The translations under genes were made by a program, and so were the position numbers. Of a stretch of 64,000 nt of DNA, positions 11,993 to 26,400 are shown one piece after another. This DNA is from Macropodus opercularis (lineage: Eukaryota > Chordata > Actinopteri > Anabantiformes > Osphronemidae). A model generated the notes under the pieces. The model did no database searches. It was not told where the DNA came from and was given only the letters and a program-made list of their open reading frames with translations. Numbering within the stretch: the stretch's first letter is position 1; each line of letters begins with the position of its first letter. The stretch covers positions 729,501 to 793,500 of the forward strand of contig CM061094.1 of NCBI GenBank assembly GCA_030770545.1, written 5' to 3'.

Positions 11993-14900
11993 ATGGTCCT
12001 CCACACCACCCCTTACTCCAGTGCCTGTCTGCACTTTCTGGATGGATTGTCATGGAGCTTGGTATTTCCCTGCTACTGCCTGTTGGACCGGCTCTTGGCG
12101 TCTTGCGTAGCCACGTCCCTGGAGAAGCGCCAGCGCTCCCAGGACCCTTGCTCCTTCCTCACTCTGTGCGTCCTGTTGTCGGCACCTCTGTACCTGCTCC
12201 TGCTCGTCGCCTCCCTGCCTTTTGCCCTGCTGGGCTTCGTCATCTGGGCTCCCCTGCAGGCTGTCCGCCAACCCTACCTGTACACTTACCGCAGGTTAGT
12301 GTTAACGGACATTTTACTCTCACATGCTTCTTCCTGCTACAACTGTACGCGTCTGCTAAACAGGTTGGCAACAGTTACAGATAATGTGACTAATTCGCTA
12401 AGGTTCATGCTGCAGCAGATGTTCATGCAGAGATGTCTCACTTCAACGTGTCTGCTATACACGTGTTTGGTGAAGATAGTCAAAAACATATGAATTTATA
12501 CCTGTGAAGTAGAATAAACAGATGCTTTGTCAGTCAAGCTGTTCCCCCAGTATCCAGCCTTTGCTTTCTGGATAATAATTTCTCCATTCGTACTGTTTGC
12601 TCGTTTTGTACAGACTAGACAAACACCAGGCCGAACAGGGCCTGGCAGATCCAGGGGGTGCAGGAACCGGGGAATGGAGGTCGCTGGGCAGAAGCTTTAG
12701 TTTCTGCAGTGCCAACGTTTGCCTGCTGCCCGACTCTCTGGCCAGATTCAACAACCTGTCAGACACCCACAGGAGAGCACGCGAGCTGGGGAAGAGAATC
12801 TGCAATGGTGCTAGTCGACCTCAGATTAAAATCTACATAGACTCACCTACTAACACCTCCATCAGGTGAGGACTGCTTTCTTCTAGTCTTTTCTTTAACT
12901 AATATGTGTAATAAATCCTAATACCTGTTCATTTGTTTGTGTTCCATACACCAGTGCGGCATCCTTCAGCAGTCTTGCTACAGGTTTCCGTCGTACCTCC
13001 TCTCTGGACCAGCGTCCAGACCAAACACACACCACCAATGGCCCAGCTGACACTGAAAACGAACCCCTCACAGAGTGCCCAATTCACTCCTCAGGTGCCG
13101 GTGACTGCCCCATTCACCCTGTTCCTAAAGACCACGGCTCCTCTGAATGCCCCCTTCACTCAGATGGAGCAGACACTACAGCCGATTGCCCCCTCCACTC
13201 TGCCAGTGCTAACAACAGCTCAGAGTGTCCTGTTCATACCTCAGGGGAGTCTCCAGACTGTCCAATGCATTCCACAGGGCCACAGGGTGACCTTAGCCAC
13301 CATGATTGCCCTGTACATTGTGAAGGGATCCAGCCAAGACCCTCCACAGACTGCCCACTCCATGCTTCAGGGGTTCAAATCAGCATCAGTGCTCCAGAAC
13401 CAGACCCCCAGGATGAGGAGGTGGAAACTGGGAACCATCGGTCTGGGGAGCAGGCAGGAGACACGGGCAGCATGACGGCCTCTAGGGAGTCCCTCGCCCG
13501 TTACCATGGAGGTGACACCAGTATAGGGATATCCTGCAATAATACTCTCTCTCATGTTCCTCGCACGTCAGTTTTTAAGCGCCCAGGAAGAAAACGCCGC
13601 CATGGAGACGAAACATTTGATCATGAGATCTCCGCCTTTTTTCCTGCCAACTTGGATTTCCTTGCTCTACAGGAAGTCTTTGACCATGGATCAACGACTA
13701 GACTGCGGAGGCAGCTGCACCGTTACTTTCCCTACGTGCTGAGTGACATTGGGTGGTATGGTTGGAGAGGCTGCTGCTCCAGGTTCAAATTCCTGAACAG
13801 TGGGCTGATGCTTGCCAGCCGCTATCCAATCCTGGATGCAAAGTATGAATGCTTCCCGAACGGTAGAGGAGAGGACGCACTGGCAGCTAAGGGGGTGCTG
13901 TTTGCCAAGGTAAGCCGTTTCACTTTTGGTTTGCTGCTCTTTGCTTGAATGAACAGAGATCTTTCTACCTATCGGCCCTCAAAGCGCTTTGACACTGCGT
14001 CTCATTCACACATTCACACACACATTCACACTATGCAGCTTAAGCTGACACACCGGGGGCAACTTAGGGTTCAGTGTCTTGCCCAGGGACACTTCGGGAC
14101 ATGACTGGGGGAAGCCAGGAATCGAACCACCGATCCTACGATTGGTCGGCGACAGCTCTACGTCTGAGCCACTGCCGCACCGATTTTCATAGCTTTTCAA
14201 TCAGCAGCTTGAAAAGCCAGCTGACACACTGATCAAGGTAAACAGCAGGAAGAGCTGGAACTGGCCCATCCCTGCTTGAGGGGTGGGCAACACAGTATCC
14301 ATCTATCGTCTGTCTAATGCATCTCACTAAGTTCAACTAAGTAGGACATCACTGAAGGCCTAGGTGTGAAATGGGCCACCAGTGAATGTGTTTTGCCCAA
14401 GAGGATACCATGTTTATTCAAGTCATGTTTTGGATATCGGTCAATGCTAAAAATAATTAAGGTCGTTTATGGAGGAAACAATCATTCATTCTCGTGTCTT
14501 GATCATTGTGCATAAAATCAAGGATGTGACATGACTGTGTGGCCGTCGATGTTCATGCCTTGCTTTTAAGAAGAGGTGCTTTTGCAAATGTAATTTAGTA
14601 CCAAGAGGGATTTTTGTTTTTGAGCCTTGCATTTCAGTTGCTCTAGCACTTTCTGTTTTGAGTCACTTTCTGTTTTGAGTCACTTTCTGTTTTGAGTCAC
14701 TTTCTGTTTTGAGTGACTCTTTTTGCCATCCTACAGTTCTTGAGTTAAATTAGCTGTGTTTTAGTTCTTGTTCCTTTGTATGTTTTTAGTCAAGTCTCGA
14801 TGAACTGTGCTTTGTTGTACCTCCACCAGTGAAACGTGAGATATTCCCCCGGTGACCCCTTCACGGATTCACCGAACCACACACCGTTTCCGTATGAGCC

Positions 14901-17900
14901 ATCAGTGCCACAACCAGCCTCATTCATATCCTCCTCCCTCTCCTGTCACTCTCTCCTCTCCAGCCTGCCACCATTCACTACAGTATCCGTCCTCAGAACA
15001 TCACTCACCCTTGTGGTCCTCTTCCTGGTAACCAGTGATCCTTGTTCTGTTAGTCAAGCCTAGGACAGTTATATCCCAGTTAAACCCATGGAAGTGGCTA
15101 CGCTGGAACTTTAGTGTGTGTTCACTAATCAGCCACATACTGTGATTTTCAGGATGTGAGTTTAGAAGCGACTCCTTTCCTGCTGTGATGAAGCAGCTTC
15201 ATGGGACTTGATGATGATGAGTACCTGGATGTGTGATCTCCTTGTTTGCACTGCTGTCACTGCAGTTGACCCAGTTCTGGTCTTCCTTGGCTGAGTTGTC
15301 TTGGACATGGCTTAGTTTTAGCATCTGGTGTCCATCCAGCCTGGTTTCATTGATTTCACAGAGTTCTCCACAACTGATGCTTTGCACTAGCTGAGCTTCT
15401 TAAATGTCAAAATACTACCAGGGTCACGTTCACATCCAAAATCTGTTATTCTATACATTCTATTCATTGTCCGGCCACGAGCTGACGCAGGCTGGACACG
15501 TGTCCAGGGCCAAGCCTTTCATTGTTTAAACTGCACGTCTATCAAACACCACAGCACGACAGAGATCAAATAGACACTGGACTTGCTAAGAGCCACTTCA
15601 CACTGAAGAAGCGTTGAGCCCCGTTTATTTCACACAATACGCCCTGACTGGATGTTGGCTCTTCCTTCCTGTCTCCTGGCGGCTGCTTTGATGTGCCTGC
15701 TGTTCGTTCCTTGCCTCCCTTCATCCTCTAAACAGCTTGGCAGTTTTCCAAGGCAACATCTTTATGTGAACCCTTGCATCCGCGTCCAGGAACCTTTGGC
15801 TGTTCCCGCTCGTTACTGCTCACTGCCTGCCAGCTGTGATGCATCTCATTATACTCAGTTCATTTGATGTACCTGATGTTCACACTTTGTTTCTCTGCGC
15901 ACCTACCAGATTGTGTTTGTTCTTTCATATCAAACACAAACAAGGCTGCTTAGTCACAAGTCCTTGTTAAAGACACACTCCTTTAAATTCCATTATTAAA
16001 AATGTCTGTATTTGATGTTAAGCGCTCGTTTATTTGTCACTTTGCAGAGCAGTGAGTTGGTCTCAGCGCTTGGATTGTTCTTTCACTGGCTTTTAAATAT
16101 GTCCTTGGCAGAACCTGAAACAAAGTGTGAACGACTTCTGCACCGTGATGAATGAACCTCATTGTAGGTCTGTGATCGATTAGTGCAGATCACACAACCT
16201 TACAGATGACACAGTCTCCATTCAGAACCAGGACGCTGCTGTCTTCACTCACAGAACCGACTGAACACAGAACAATCATCAATCACTAACTGTCCTCTGC
16301 GATTCTTTACGGATCGATTCTGCTGAAAGAAACTGCTGATTTCTTACAGTATTTGAACTTCTAGCAAAACACAATTCATTTAAAATCATTTAGTTCTATA
16401 GGTGAGCAACATGCCTCTGAATTATCTTTGGCGGAGAAGAAATGCACTAGAGAGAGGCAGTGTCAGAGAGAGGGAGAGAGAGAGAGAGAGAGAGAGGAAA
16501 TGATAGGATATTAATTAGAAAAATGTCCCTAAAGACCGTCTGTGCTGGCTCCATAATTAAGGCCTTTCAGTCACAACATTTATCCCCTCTTGTAATTATT
16601 TCAAGCTACTAAGTGCATAGTTGAAGAGCTGTGTGTGTGTGTGTGTGTGGGGGGGTCATCAAATCAATGGAAAAATTCCCCAAATCTGCATTGACCAGAA
16701 GAACCTCTGTTAACTATTGAGGTCAGTTCAATCCAGACACAGCAAAGATGGTTCAAACACTGGCCAAGACAACGGGACACAACAGGCCGAGTCCGACTGA
16801 AAAGCCCACATGATGCAGGGATGTCTGGAACATTACATTACTTATTACTGCTGTTACGTGGATATGTATGGAGACACACACAACGTAAGGCTTGCTTCCC
16901 TTGTTTCACCTGTTCCAGTTTGGCGGCTCGGGAACTTCTCGTAATGTGTTGATGAAACAAGCTCCTTGGATGGATTTAGACTATGTCAACTTCAGAAATC
17001 ATAACATCATTTGTTATGGTGTAACTAATATTCTGGCTGAAGCGAGCGAAAGCGGTTTGCAGGGACGCTTTCGATGGAGGATGGTAAAGAACAAGACTCT
17101 CGCTTTCTCCCATGTGTCCTCGTAGACGCTGCCTCATGCTGGAGCCTATTCCAGCTGCCAGGGCAGAGCTTTCCTGCTTCATGCACTTTACTTGACGTTG
17201 TCTGAACATTTTATCCGTAGATGGTGAATAATAAAGCTCGTGTACGTTGTTTATTGTTGGAGTGACTGTGCAAAGACAGACACACGAAACATTCAAATCC
17301 CCTCAGGCCTTTTGTCAGTTTCAGGATGCATACACATCTGTTGAAGCATAGATAAATGTCTGAATTATTAATACCGTGCGTGGCACAGACAGAAACAGCA
17401 ACAAGCGAGTAAGAGGGAGAGAGAAAGTGTAGGAGAAAGGATAAACTATTCACTTCCTCAGTAAAATTGAAAACGGACTCTAGGAATAACATGCTCACAT
17501 ATACTCGTATTCATACTTACAACTGAAATATTATTTCAGGTGTTGATGTTTATTTATGCCTACGTTGAACTTGTTTGCATTATGGAAGACCAACAGATGA
17601 GCAGCGCTTCCTCCGCTTCAAGTCGCCGAGGGAACGAACACTGACTGACCTAGAGGTCGGAGGATGCTAAAGCGTCTCAGCTTATCACACAGTCTCACAT
17701 CCTACACAGCATTATTAGACCTTTTCCATTAACAGTCGGCTCTTCTAGTCTGAATTAAACGCTCATTCCAATACAAGTAATGCCGTCGTTACAGGGATTG
17801 TTCAGCCTTTGCTACAGTCAAAGCTACTATCTGGGCTTTGTGCTTGACTTTGAATTCCAGCTAATTACACTTGTGCTTTATTGTGGCTTGTAGAGTTTTT

Positions 17901-20900
17901 CATTAGTGGCTGTGCACCGATAACAAGCCAGAACAAACATCCCATCATTGCCTGGTTCCTTGCAACCAAAGACAGACACCAGAGGGAAATGTCCAGCTTC
18001 CCTCTAACTGAGAATCTGAGCCGGTGAGCGTTTAGCAGTAAATGCAGAAGCTTTCATTAAGTGTAAAACCAGTGGACAGTTTTATCTGGATGTCCGACAG
18101 TTGTATTGCTTTGATTGCAATCTCTGTGGTTTTGCCCTTCCAGATACAGATATTGGTGCCTGTCAGCTTTCACAGGTTGTTGGTGCTGTAGGTTGACCTC
18201 TGTCTGCCGTTGACTTCAACTAACCCCTACAATCAGCTGCTCCCTTCATTCCTCCGTCGCTTCATCAGCAGTTTGCATCCACCCACCAGCACTTCAGAGC
18301 TGCCAGCGTCAACCTTGCTTCGTCTCCTGTTTCTGCCTGATGCTAAAGGTGTCTGATTAAATCTCAAGGGACGTTGAATTTATTTCAGCTTTGCTCACAC
18401 TTTGCTGCCTGGGAAAAAAAGTGCATGAGGGTAGTTTCAGCTCTAATCCGGTTTGGCTGTGAAGCCCTGTGCTTCCTTTTTGCTCAGCAGACTGAGATGG
18501 TCCGTGCAGAGCCTAACTAGCCTCAGGTGCTCTGTAAGTCACAGGGGCACATTTGCATATCACGCTTATAATAAAGATAATATACTTGATTCATACCAGA
18601 GTTATGCTTCTTGTTCTTGGGGCTTTTCCGTTTCAGGGGCGGCCACAGCGAGTCATCTTCCTCCATCTAACCCTGTCCTCTGCCTCCTCTTCTCACACCT
18701 CCTAGCTTCATGTCCTCTGTCACTACATCCATATGTCTCCTCTTGGTTCCTCTAGACCTCCTGCCTGGCAGCTCCAGCCTCAGCATCCGTTTACCGATAT
18801 CTTCCCAATCTCTCCTCTGAATGTCCGAACCACCTCAGTCTGGCCTCTGCCTTTATCTGTAGAACATCCAGCCTGAGCTGAGCCTCTGACGGACTCTTTC
18901 CTGATCCTGTCCGTCCTCGTCCTCATCTGGAGCTGCTGCCTCCAGCTCTGCGTCCTGTCTCTAAGCTGTTCAGCATCGCTGCTCTCACTGGAAAACCTTC
19001 CCTTTGATTCTCTCAGATTGTCTTTCGTCACACAACACACCTGACGCTTTCCTCCACGGTTCCATCCTTGCACTCGCCTCTTCACCTCCTGCACTTTCTT
19101 TACTGCTGCTCCCTGTAACCTCCCGGTTCCACTTGGTTCTGTCCTGCTCAGCTCCAGCTCCAGCTCGACCTCCTCTGTCGCCTGCAGCTCACGTCACCAC
19201 TGTCTAACAGCTGTCCCACGTGTCCTGCTCTACTCTAACGTAGGTCTCTGCCGCTCCAGACGTCCTCATACTGCACCACAGCTCCTCTCTCTGCAGCCTG
19301 TCACACGCTTCCTCTAGATCTACGACACAGTGCAGCTCCATCAGCCTCCTCTGGGCTAATGCTGCATCTGTTGTGTTCTTTCTAGGCATGGAGCCACGTT
19401 GCTGCTGTCAGATGCTCCCTCTGCCCTTAGCTTCGCTTCCACTGCTCTTCCCCACGACGTCACTGTGTCCATCAGCTTTGTTCCTCTGTAGCTGCCTCAG
19501 TTCTGCACGTCTCCCTTGTGCTTGACAACAGGCATCAGTCCACTTCTCCTCCGTTGCTCAGGCGTCCTCTCACTCTCCAAGGTCTCGTTGAACAGACTAG
19601 TCAGAAACTCTGCTGCCACCTCTCCTGGTCACTTCCACAGGTTTGTCATCAGGACCAACGGTCTTTCCGTCTTCAACCTTTTCGATGTCCTCCTCACTTC
19701 ACTCTTCGTTGCTACACCTCTTCTGCTCTTTGTTCTCTTTCACTTTCACTCTTTGCCAAGTCTACGGCCATCTGTCCTTCAGCGTCCTGTCCTGAAGACT
19801 AAACCTGCCCGTCACTGTCTCATCAGCTCTGTTCCCTTCACCAACATGAAATCTGCACCAGTCTCCACCTTCCCACCTCTGGAGATGCTCTGCATCACAT
19901 CATCTAACTTGTTCCAGAATGTCTTCTTTTCTTCTAGCTCACATCCAACCTGTGGGCCGTAACCACTGACAGCATTAAACCTTCAGTTTCCATCTTCAGA
20001 GTCTGAGTCTGACCCTCTTCTCACCTCCAGAACATTCCTGACTACCTCCTCTTTCACTTCTACACCGTTTCTCTCCCCATTCACACCGTGGTAACACAAC
20101 TTCAACCCTGATCCTAAGCTTCCAGCCTCGCTGCCTTTCCACCTGGTCTCCTGGACACACAAGATGTCCACCTTCCTTCTCTGCATCCTGTCAGCCAACG
20201 CTCTATGCTTCACAGTCCCTACAATCAGACCTAACCTCCTGCCTTTCCTCTGCTCTCTCTGCCTACGAATGTTCCTTCCTCCAACAGTAGCCCAGTTTCC
20301 ACCGGTACCTGTAGGTCCACAGCACCGGTGGTGGTCGCGACTGAAGCGGTCGTACTGATGACTCGCATGTTTGGTTTGGCAAATGTTTGACGCCGGACGC
20401 GCTTCCTGACACGACCCCCTGCATTTATCCAGACTAGGGCCTGGCACCAGATGACGCTGGGTTTGCCTCGTGGTTGCATTCACACCAGAGTTATACTAAT
20501 ACTTTTTAATATGCTATTGTTTTGTCTGTCTTACAGTTGAGTGCAAGCATTTGAAGATTTGTCATAGATTTTAGTTCACCCTGAAGGTAGTTTGACCAGA
20601 TTTCATTGCAATCTATCTCTTGGTTGTTGAGCTATGTCACTAAAAATATCAAGTATGACGCTGCAGGATGTGTTTGCTCTGCATGAGCGAACAGAGCCCA
20701 TGCAGAGCAAGAGACTGTAGGCAAACCGCGGGACAGAGTTTCCACCCAGAAAGGAAACCTGCGTCTGGATCGCTTTTCTTAGGCTGCAGTTCAGTTTCAA
20801 GTGTTATTGTCACCGTTTTCTGTGAAGGATTGCGATGTTGCAGTTATCACCGTCGGGCCTGGGTCTGAGTCCTGGTCAGCCCGGCGCCTTGGAGCTGCTC

Positions 20901-23393
20901 TGTCTCTGGCCTCCTCCCACAGTGGATGAGTGTCTGTAAGCTCCAGGTGTAAAATAAATACAAACATAGTAATGACATGACATTATTATGATATAAATGA
21001 CATGTTGATTCCCCTTCAAACATAGCTTGACATGTTACACTGGACAGGTTTGATCATATTTCTGAATGTGTGGCATATCAAACTAAAGTGTCGTGTGCTG
21101 TCATCACTCTCCTTCCCCACAGGGAAGTAAAGTTTCATCTTGCTGTGTCTGAGCTAATTGCTGCTGTCGCTACCTGCTGTGCTTTACATGCTGTACTAGC
21201 GGAGTGACATCATGTCTCTGCTCCCCTGCAGGTTCACGTCGGCACCTCCCACCAGGAGCAGAGGGTCGTCGGCTACATCGCGTGTACTCACCTCCACGCG
21301 ATAGAAGGTACAGCCTACGTCCGAAATCGTCTGTCTGTCTGTCATACATGTGGTACATGACACGTATGAAGGTGAACGCGCACACACAGCTTTCAATGGC
21401 ATTTTGTATGCTTATATATGTGTGGTGATGTGATTTGTGATGGTCGTTGGCTACGCATACATCCCTGTGCAGTATGTGTTCCTATGTCCAGATACCTGAT
21501 AAATGGGAGCATCCACCGCCTCATCCCGTCTCCTCCTGCTGTTCCCATAGTGACTGGCTCAAGCTGTTAAAGGCGTCACAGCCCTATTTAAGGCCTCTGG
21601 CTGTTGCCTCGCTCATTTTCTACCAAAGACATGTTTGCCTTCCCGCGACTGCTATTCTGAGCTGCTTCTACGCTGCTCACAGGCCTAAATATAGCCTCCA
21701 CAGCTCTGGCTCTAAAGATTCATCAAACATTAAACCTTTGGGGGGAGGGAGTAGGGAGGAAAGGGTCGTACATGCATGAAGACGAAGGCGTACGCTGCAG
21801 GACACAGTGTGAGTAACTGCATGCGCTGAGCTGACATCAGTATTTGTTCAGCTGCAGTGGAGCGGTGAGCACGTCCGGCATCCAAAGGCCCGTCGGAGAG
21901 AGTGTGCTGGTAGCAGCGGTGTCAGAAAGGCCTTCAGCGCGAGCTTTGTTTCCAACCTTTCAAGAACGAGGAAGCATAATTAAAACATACACATAATAAC
22001 ATAATAGCACAGTATGTCCCCAGACGCACGCCGGTGTAGGACACGTTTTCATTGAAACAATAAGCCATTGGTTTTATTTGTAAATATGAATTATAATATT
22101 TTGTTCTAAAAGTTTAATGTAGAGAATAATGTGGCTTAACTGAACACGCTGTTGCCTTGAATAAATCACTGGGTGGTGAGTTTTGTTGAGGCTTTGCAAA
22201 ATAAAATAAATTATTAAATTGAAATGAAATGGCAGCCAACAAATTCATGCTATGATGAATCACTTTCTGCCTGCGTCTACTCGTGTTGGCTGTTTCTGTA
22301 GGGGGGTGAGCAGTGAGCTGAGACCCAGTGACAAGCCAGGCCCAGCGTCAGTTTAAGGCTGATGCTGCTCGCTGCTACTGGGGGAGACAAGCGTCTTGGG
22401 AACCTTAGAAACAGTAGAGACCAGGATAACTTCATTCAATTAACAGTGACTGACTAATGAATGAGAGAACAATGAGCCATGAGAGAGATGAGAGGGGATT
22501 TTGGAGGCAGGGAGGCAGATGATGATGAACCAGTGTATTAGTACTGGAGAGCGGATGAAATTAAAGCTGAGATGGCCGATGCTCCAGTCCAGAGCATCAG
22601 GAGGATGAGAACCAGGGAGCAGCCCACAGAGCAAAATCTGATCATGACCGCAATTATCTGGGTTCAGATAAAAACTCAAACTCAAAACTCCCCCTAGAGA
22701 AGTACAATGAACTTTAGACCAGGCAACATGGGCACAAACCCTTCCAGAGCACTGTTCCAGCAGCAAGGCATCCTGGGAACACGTCTTTTTGAGCACATGG
22801 TGTAGTCTGCACTATTCACCGCAACGTCATCAAAACCCGTCCAGGGTTCAAACGTCGTCAGCTGCACAAAACGTGACTTGGAGGTGAGATGTGTGGAAAC
22901 TCATTATTTTGGAATATTGGAAATCAAACTCGAGATTTGAAAGATTTGGTAGGTTTTTTAAACTTTGCTTTCACTGTAAGGGTCAGGTGACCTGTACTAG
23001 CTGTCATTCAGGTGGCAGCAGGACATGTGGCCAGTCCATCAGAGCCACACCGACGGACCAACAGCCACTCACTCGCAGTTTCTAACGTCCAATTAACCTG
23101 AATACGTGGACGGCGGGAGGAAAGCGGAGCAGACAACCAATCAGTCCTTCTTGCTGCGAAGCAGCAGTGCTAATCAGGACGACACCTCAGAACCAAGCTG
23201 TGGATTGTAAATGAAAATCTGTAGTCTTCAATCGTCTACATTAAATCTGCACATTATGTTATTCAGAGGGTAAAGGCTAAACTGGGCAATGAGGTTACAG
23301 ACAACATCTGAAATCTGCCTTTTTATTTCATGAACATTGCTTAATGCTCCATTCACCAGATATGAAAATGATGATGGTGATCCACACAGGACA

Positions 23394-23429
<36 letters not shown>

Positions 23430-26400
23430 CACCCTCTTCTGTAGTTATGAAGCTACTCGTGGCTACATGCTACTGGCCATCTGGTCGGCGTAGTAGCAGC
23501 ACAGCTCTAATACCTGACAGCGTAGTATCCAGTCTGCTATGACTCACGTATTGGTTAGAGCCTCGCATCACAGCTGGTTTGTTACTTTCAGCAGTTGTGC
23601 TTATTACTTCAGGTTTTTGACAGGCAAGCACTTACACAAAGACGAATAACCAAGGTGAACGTCCAGCGCATGCACGCCCACACCCTCCATCTCCATGTAT
23701 GTGAAGTGGAGCCGTAATCAAAGCCAAAGCCACCCACTCAGCTGTCAGGGTCTTGGCATCTCTTTACTCTTGACCATTCATTTCTCTCCTCCGTGCATTC
23801 ACCAGACTTTGGTCTGCTGAAATTTCAATGTATCCCAGTTTTGGGCAAGAGTGGACAACATGTTAACGTATTAAGCTGAATCCAAAATTAGAATAGCTTT
23901 TATTTTGAAATCAGCTGTTGTCTATTAATATACTGTAGAACTTCAGCTGCTTCACGGTTTAGGCTTCTTTGCAGACGTTTCCAGTGCTGCAGAGCGTCCC
24001 TACACCCTCTAATGCCCCACTAACGCTTACCAGCACCATATAAACGTGTCCTGTGCACGTTTAGCCTAATCCTCTTCCCTCACAGGGATTTATGGAAGCC
24101 TACGTATGGTTCAAACTGCAACAGTGACAGAGTCAGTTCCAAGGACATTTGGCTGGAAATGAACTGACCCAAAGCCTGTTCTGTTTGCTATGTATCTGGA
24201 GCCTTCATGGGCATTTGGTGCAGGAGTCGTTGCATGTTGCATTGTCTGGGACTGTAATATTGACACTGACCTTTGATAACGTGCTCACGTCGTCCGTCTC
24301 TGTTGAGTCGGTCGGTTTCATTCAGGCAACTTTGCATTCATTTGCTTGTTTTCCCTGCCCTTCATCACGCTCACACAAACTCTGTCTGTCAGGTGACTCC
24401 TCTGTGCGATGTGAGCAGCTGGACCTTTTGCTTCAGTGGGGGGCTGAGTTTCGCCAATCTTCATCCCAGTCACCCGAAGGAGAGAAGGTGCTGGAAGACC
24501 TGGTGGCCTTTGATGTCATCTTGGGAGACCTCAATTTTGACAACTGCTCTTCAGGTATTCAGCTGTCGACCCAGTATATCCCCAGACCCGGCACAGTTCA
24601 CAACACATCACCTGCGAATGTGAATCTTTTCACTCCGCATCCTCCATCTTTCATCGATGTCACGCTGGGGGCCCACTGCATCCCAGCCGTCAATCAGCGA
24701 GAGGCGGGTTCACCTTAGACAGGTCGCCAGTCTATCACAGAGCAGGACAGTCACTCACTTACTCTCACTGACTCTCCAGTCAACCTGCCTTCATGACTTT
24801 GGACAGAAACCAGAGAAAACCACAGAGAGAACGCACAGAAAGGATTACTGGTCCTGAAACATTGGAGCAGCAGGTCAGTAAGTTGAAATCAGCAGCACTA
24901 CGTCTGCTGTAGAAAACACCAGTATTCAGGGACAGACAGGCCTTAGCCATGTCTCACAGATAAACGATTATTTAAAAAAATAAGAAAGTCACGTCACGCA
25001 ACAAAACTTCTGACCAGGAAGTTTTCTGTAGAGCAGCAGCTTCTCCAGCCGTGACGTAGCAAACATGCTGTACAGCACCTTGTTACCTTTACACATGAAT
25101 CAAATCAGCAGACTGTCTACAAAACAGATGAACTGAGCAGCAGAAAAGCTGGAGCTGTCTCCTTGATTAGATGGATGCAGCACCAAGCCAGAAACCTTTC
25201 TGGTCATAGCTCTGAGGCAAAGCCACGTTTGGAACGATTGCTGACGTGACTTCTCTTCCCACAGTCACCATGTTACTTCACAGCAAAGCCTTTGGCCATG
25301 AATTATTTGCTTAATCTCTTATTACCGTCACTTGCTGGTGATTCACTGCCACCTCCAGGTGAGACGTGACACCAGGAGCAGAGCTGTGCAGGTCTGAGGT
25401 CTGGACAAGGGTCTCATTCATGAATAACTACTGTGGCAAGTGTTATGTGTTTTACAACATTCAGACAGGTTGTGTGTGTGTGTGTGTGTGTGTGTGTGAT
25501 CTGCTTTTCCAGAGGACAAGCTTGAGCAGCAGCACGCACTTTTTACTCAGTACAAGGACCCATGTCGCCTGGGACCAGGGGAGGACAAGCCATGGGCTCT
25601 GGGTAACACCCACACATTCAACAGATAACGTTACTTCCTGTTTTCTGGTTTTGTGTCTCACTTCCTGTTTGTCCCGTCCATCTCCCTCAGCTTGATTAAC
25701 CCTCGTGCAGCCTTCGTAAACTAGGGGAGGCTCTAAGCTCAAACACACACCAGGGTTGGATCAAACAGCCTTGGTGGGTGTTACATCCAAGCACTGAACA
25801 CGTGTGTCTATGATGAACACGTTCATCCAGATGAAGCGTGTTGTGGTTTATCGTCTGTTTTATCCAACCCTTGTGGGGTTTCTGAGCGTTGAACCCCCTG
25901 TTTTCTTGTTGACCCCTCAAAGGCTGCACCAGGGTTAATTGTCTCCATCACTTTAACCTGTTCCTCTCCCTTAGTGGAATGAATACCTCCCTCAGTGCTT
26001 GGACACATCACCTGCCTTCTAACCACAACAATTCTCCTCAATCAAAGGGAAATTCATGCAGGATAGGTTTGCGTCCATTGTTATCTTGTCAGTTTGTCCT
26101 TGTTTCAAGTTCACTTTGAACGTCTCTGGGTTTCCTTGACAGGACAGTGTCTTGTCTGATTTGCCTGTTAACTTGTCTTTTGATGAATTCCATTCGTGTT
26201 TTTCTCAGAACCCCAGAGTGTTTGTAGATTCATGAGGCTGCTTCCATCAGCCACCTTGGACGACTCACTAAGAAGATCTTCTCCTGCATCCAGTGTTTAA
26301 TGAAGAGCTTCTCTTGGGACTGGGGGTTGTGAGGTGGTTGCCTGCTTGTTTCTTCATGCCTGGAGGGAGTCTGCTGGCTGTGGAGCTTCACCGCGCTCTG

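Noticed and set aside
19983..20483. A 166-codon minus-strand frame resembling craniofacial development protein 2
   Set aside because: This name is a common mis-annotation of the RTE LINE endonuclease; the frame sits inside a LINE with a target-site duplication.
24555..24718. Extension of smpd3 exon 5 through its donor as coding sequence
   Set aside because: The GTATTC donor at 24555 keeps the phase with exon 6 and the family alignment; the extension enters a SINE-like repeat and then a stop.
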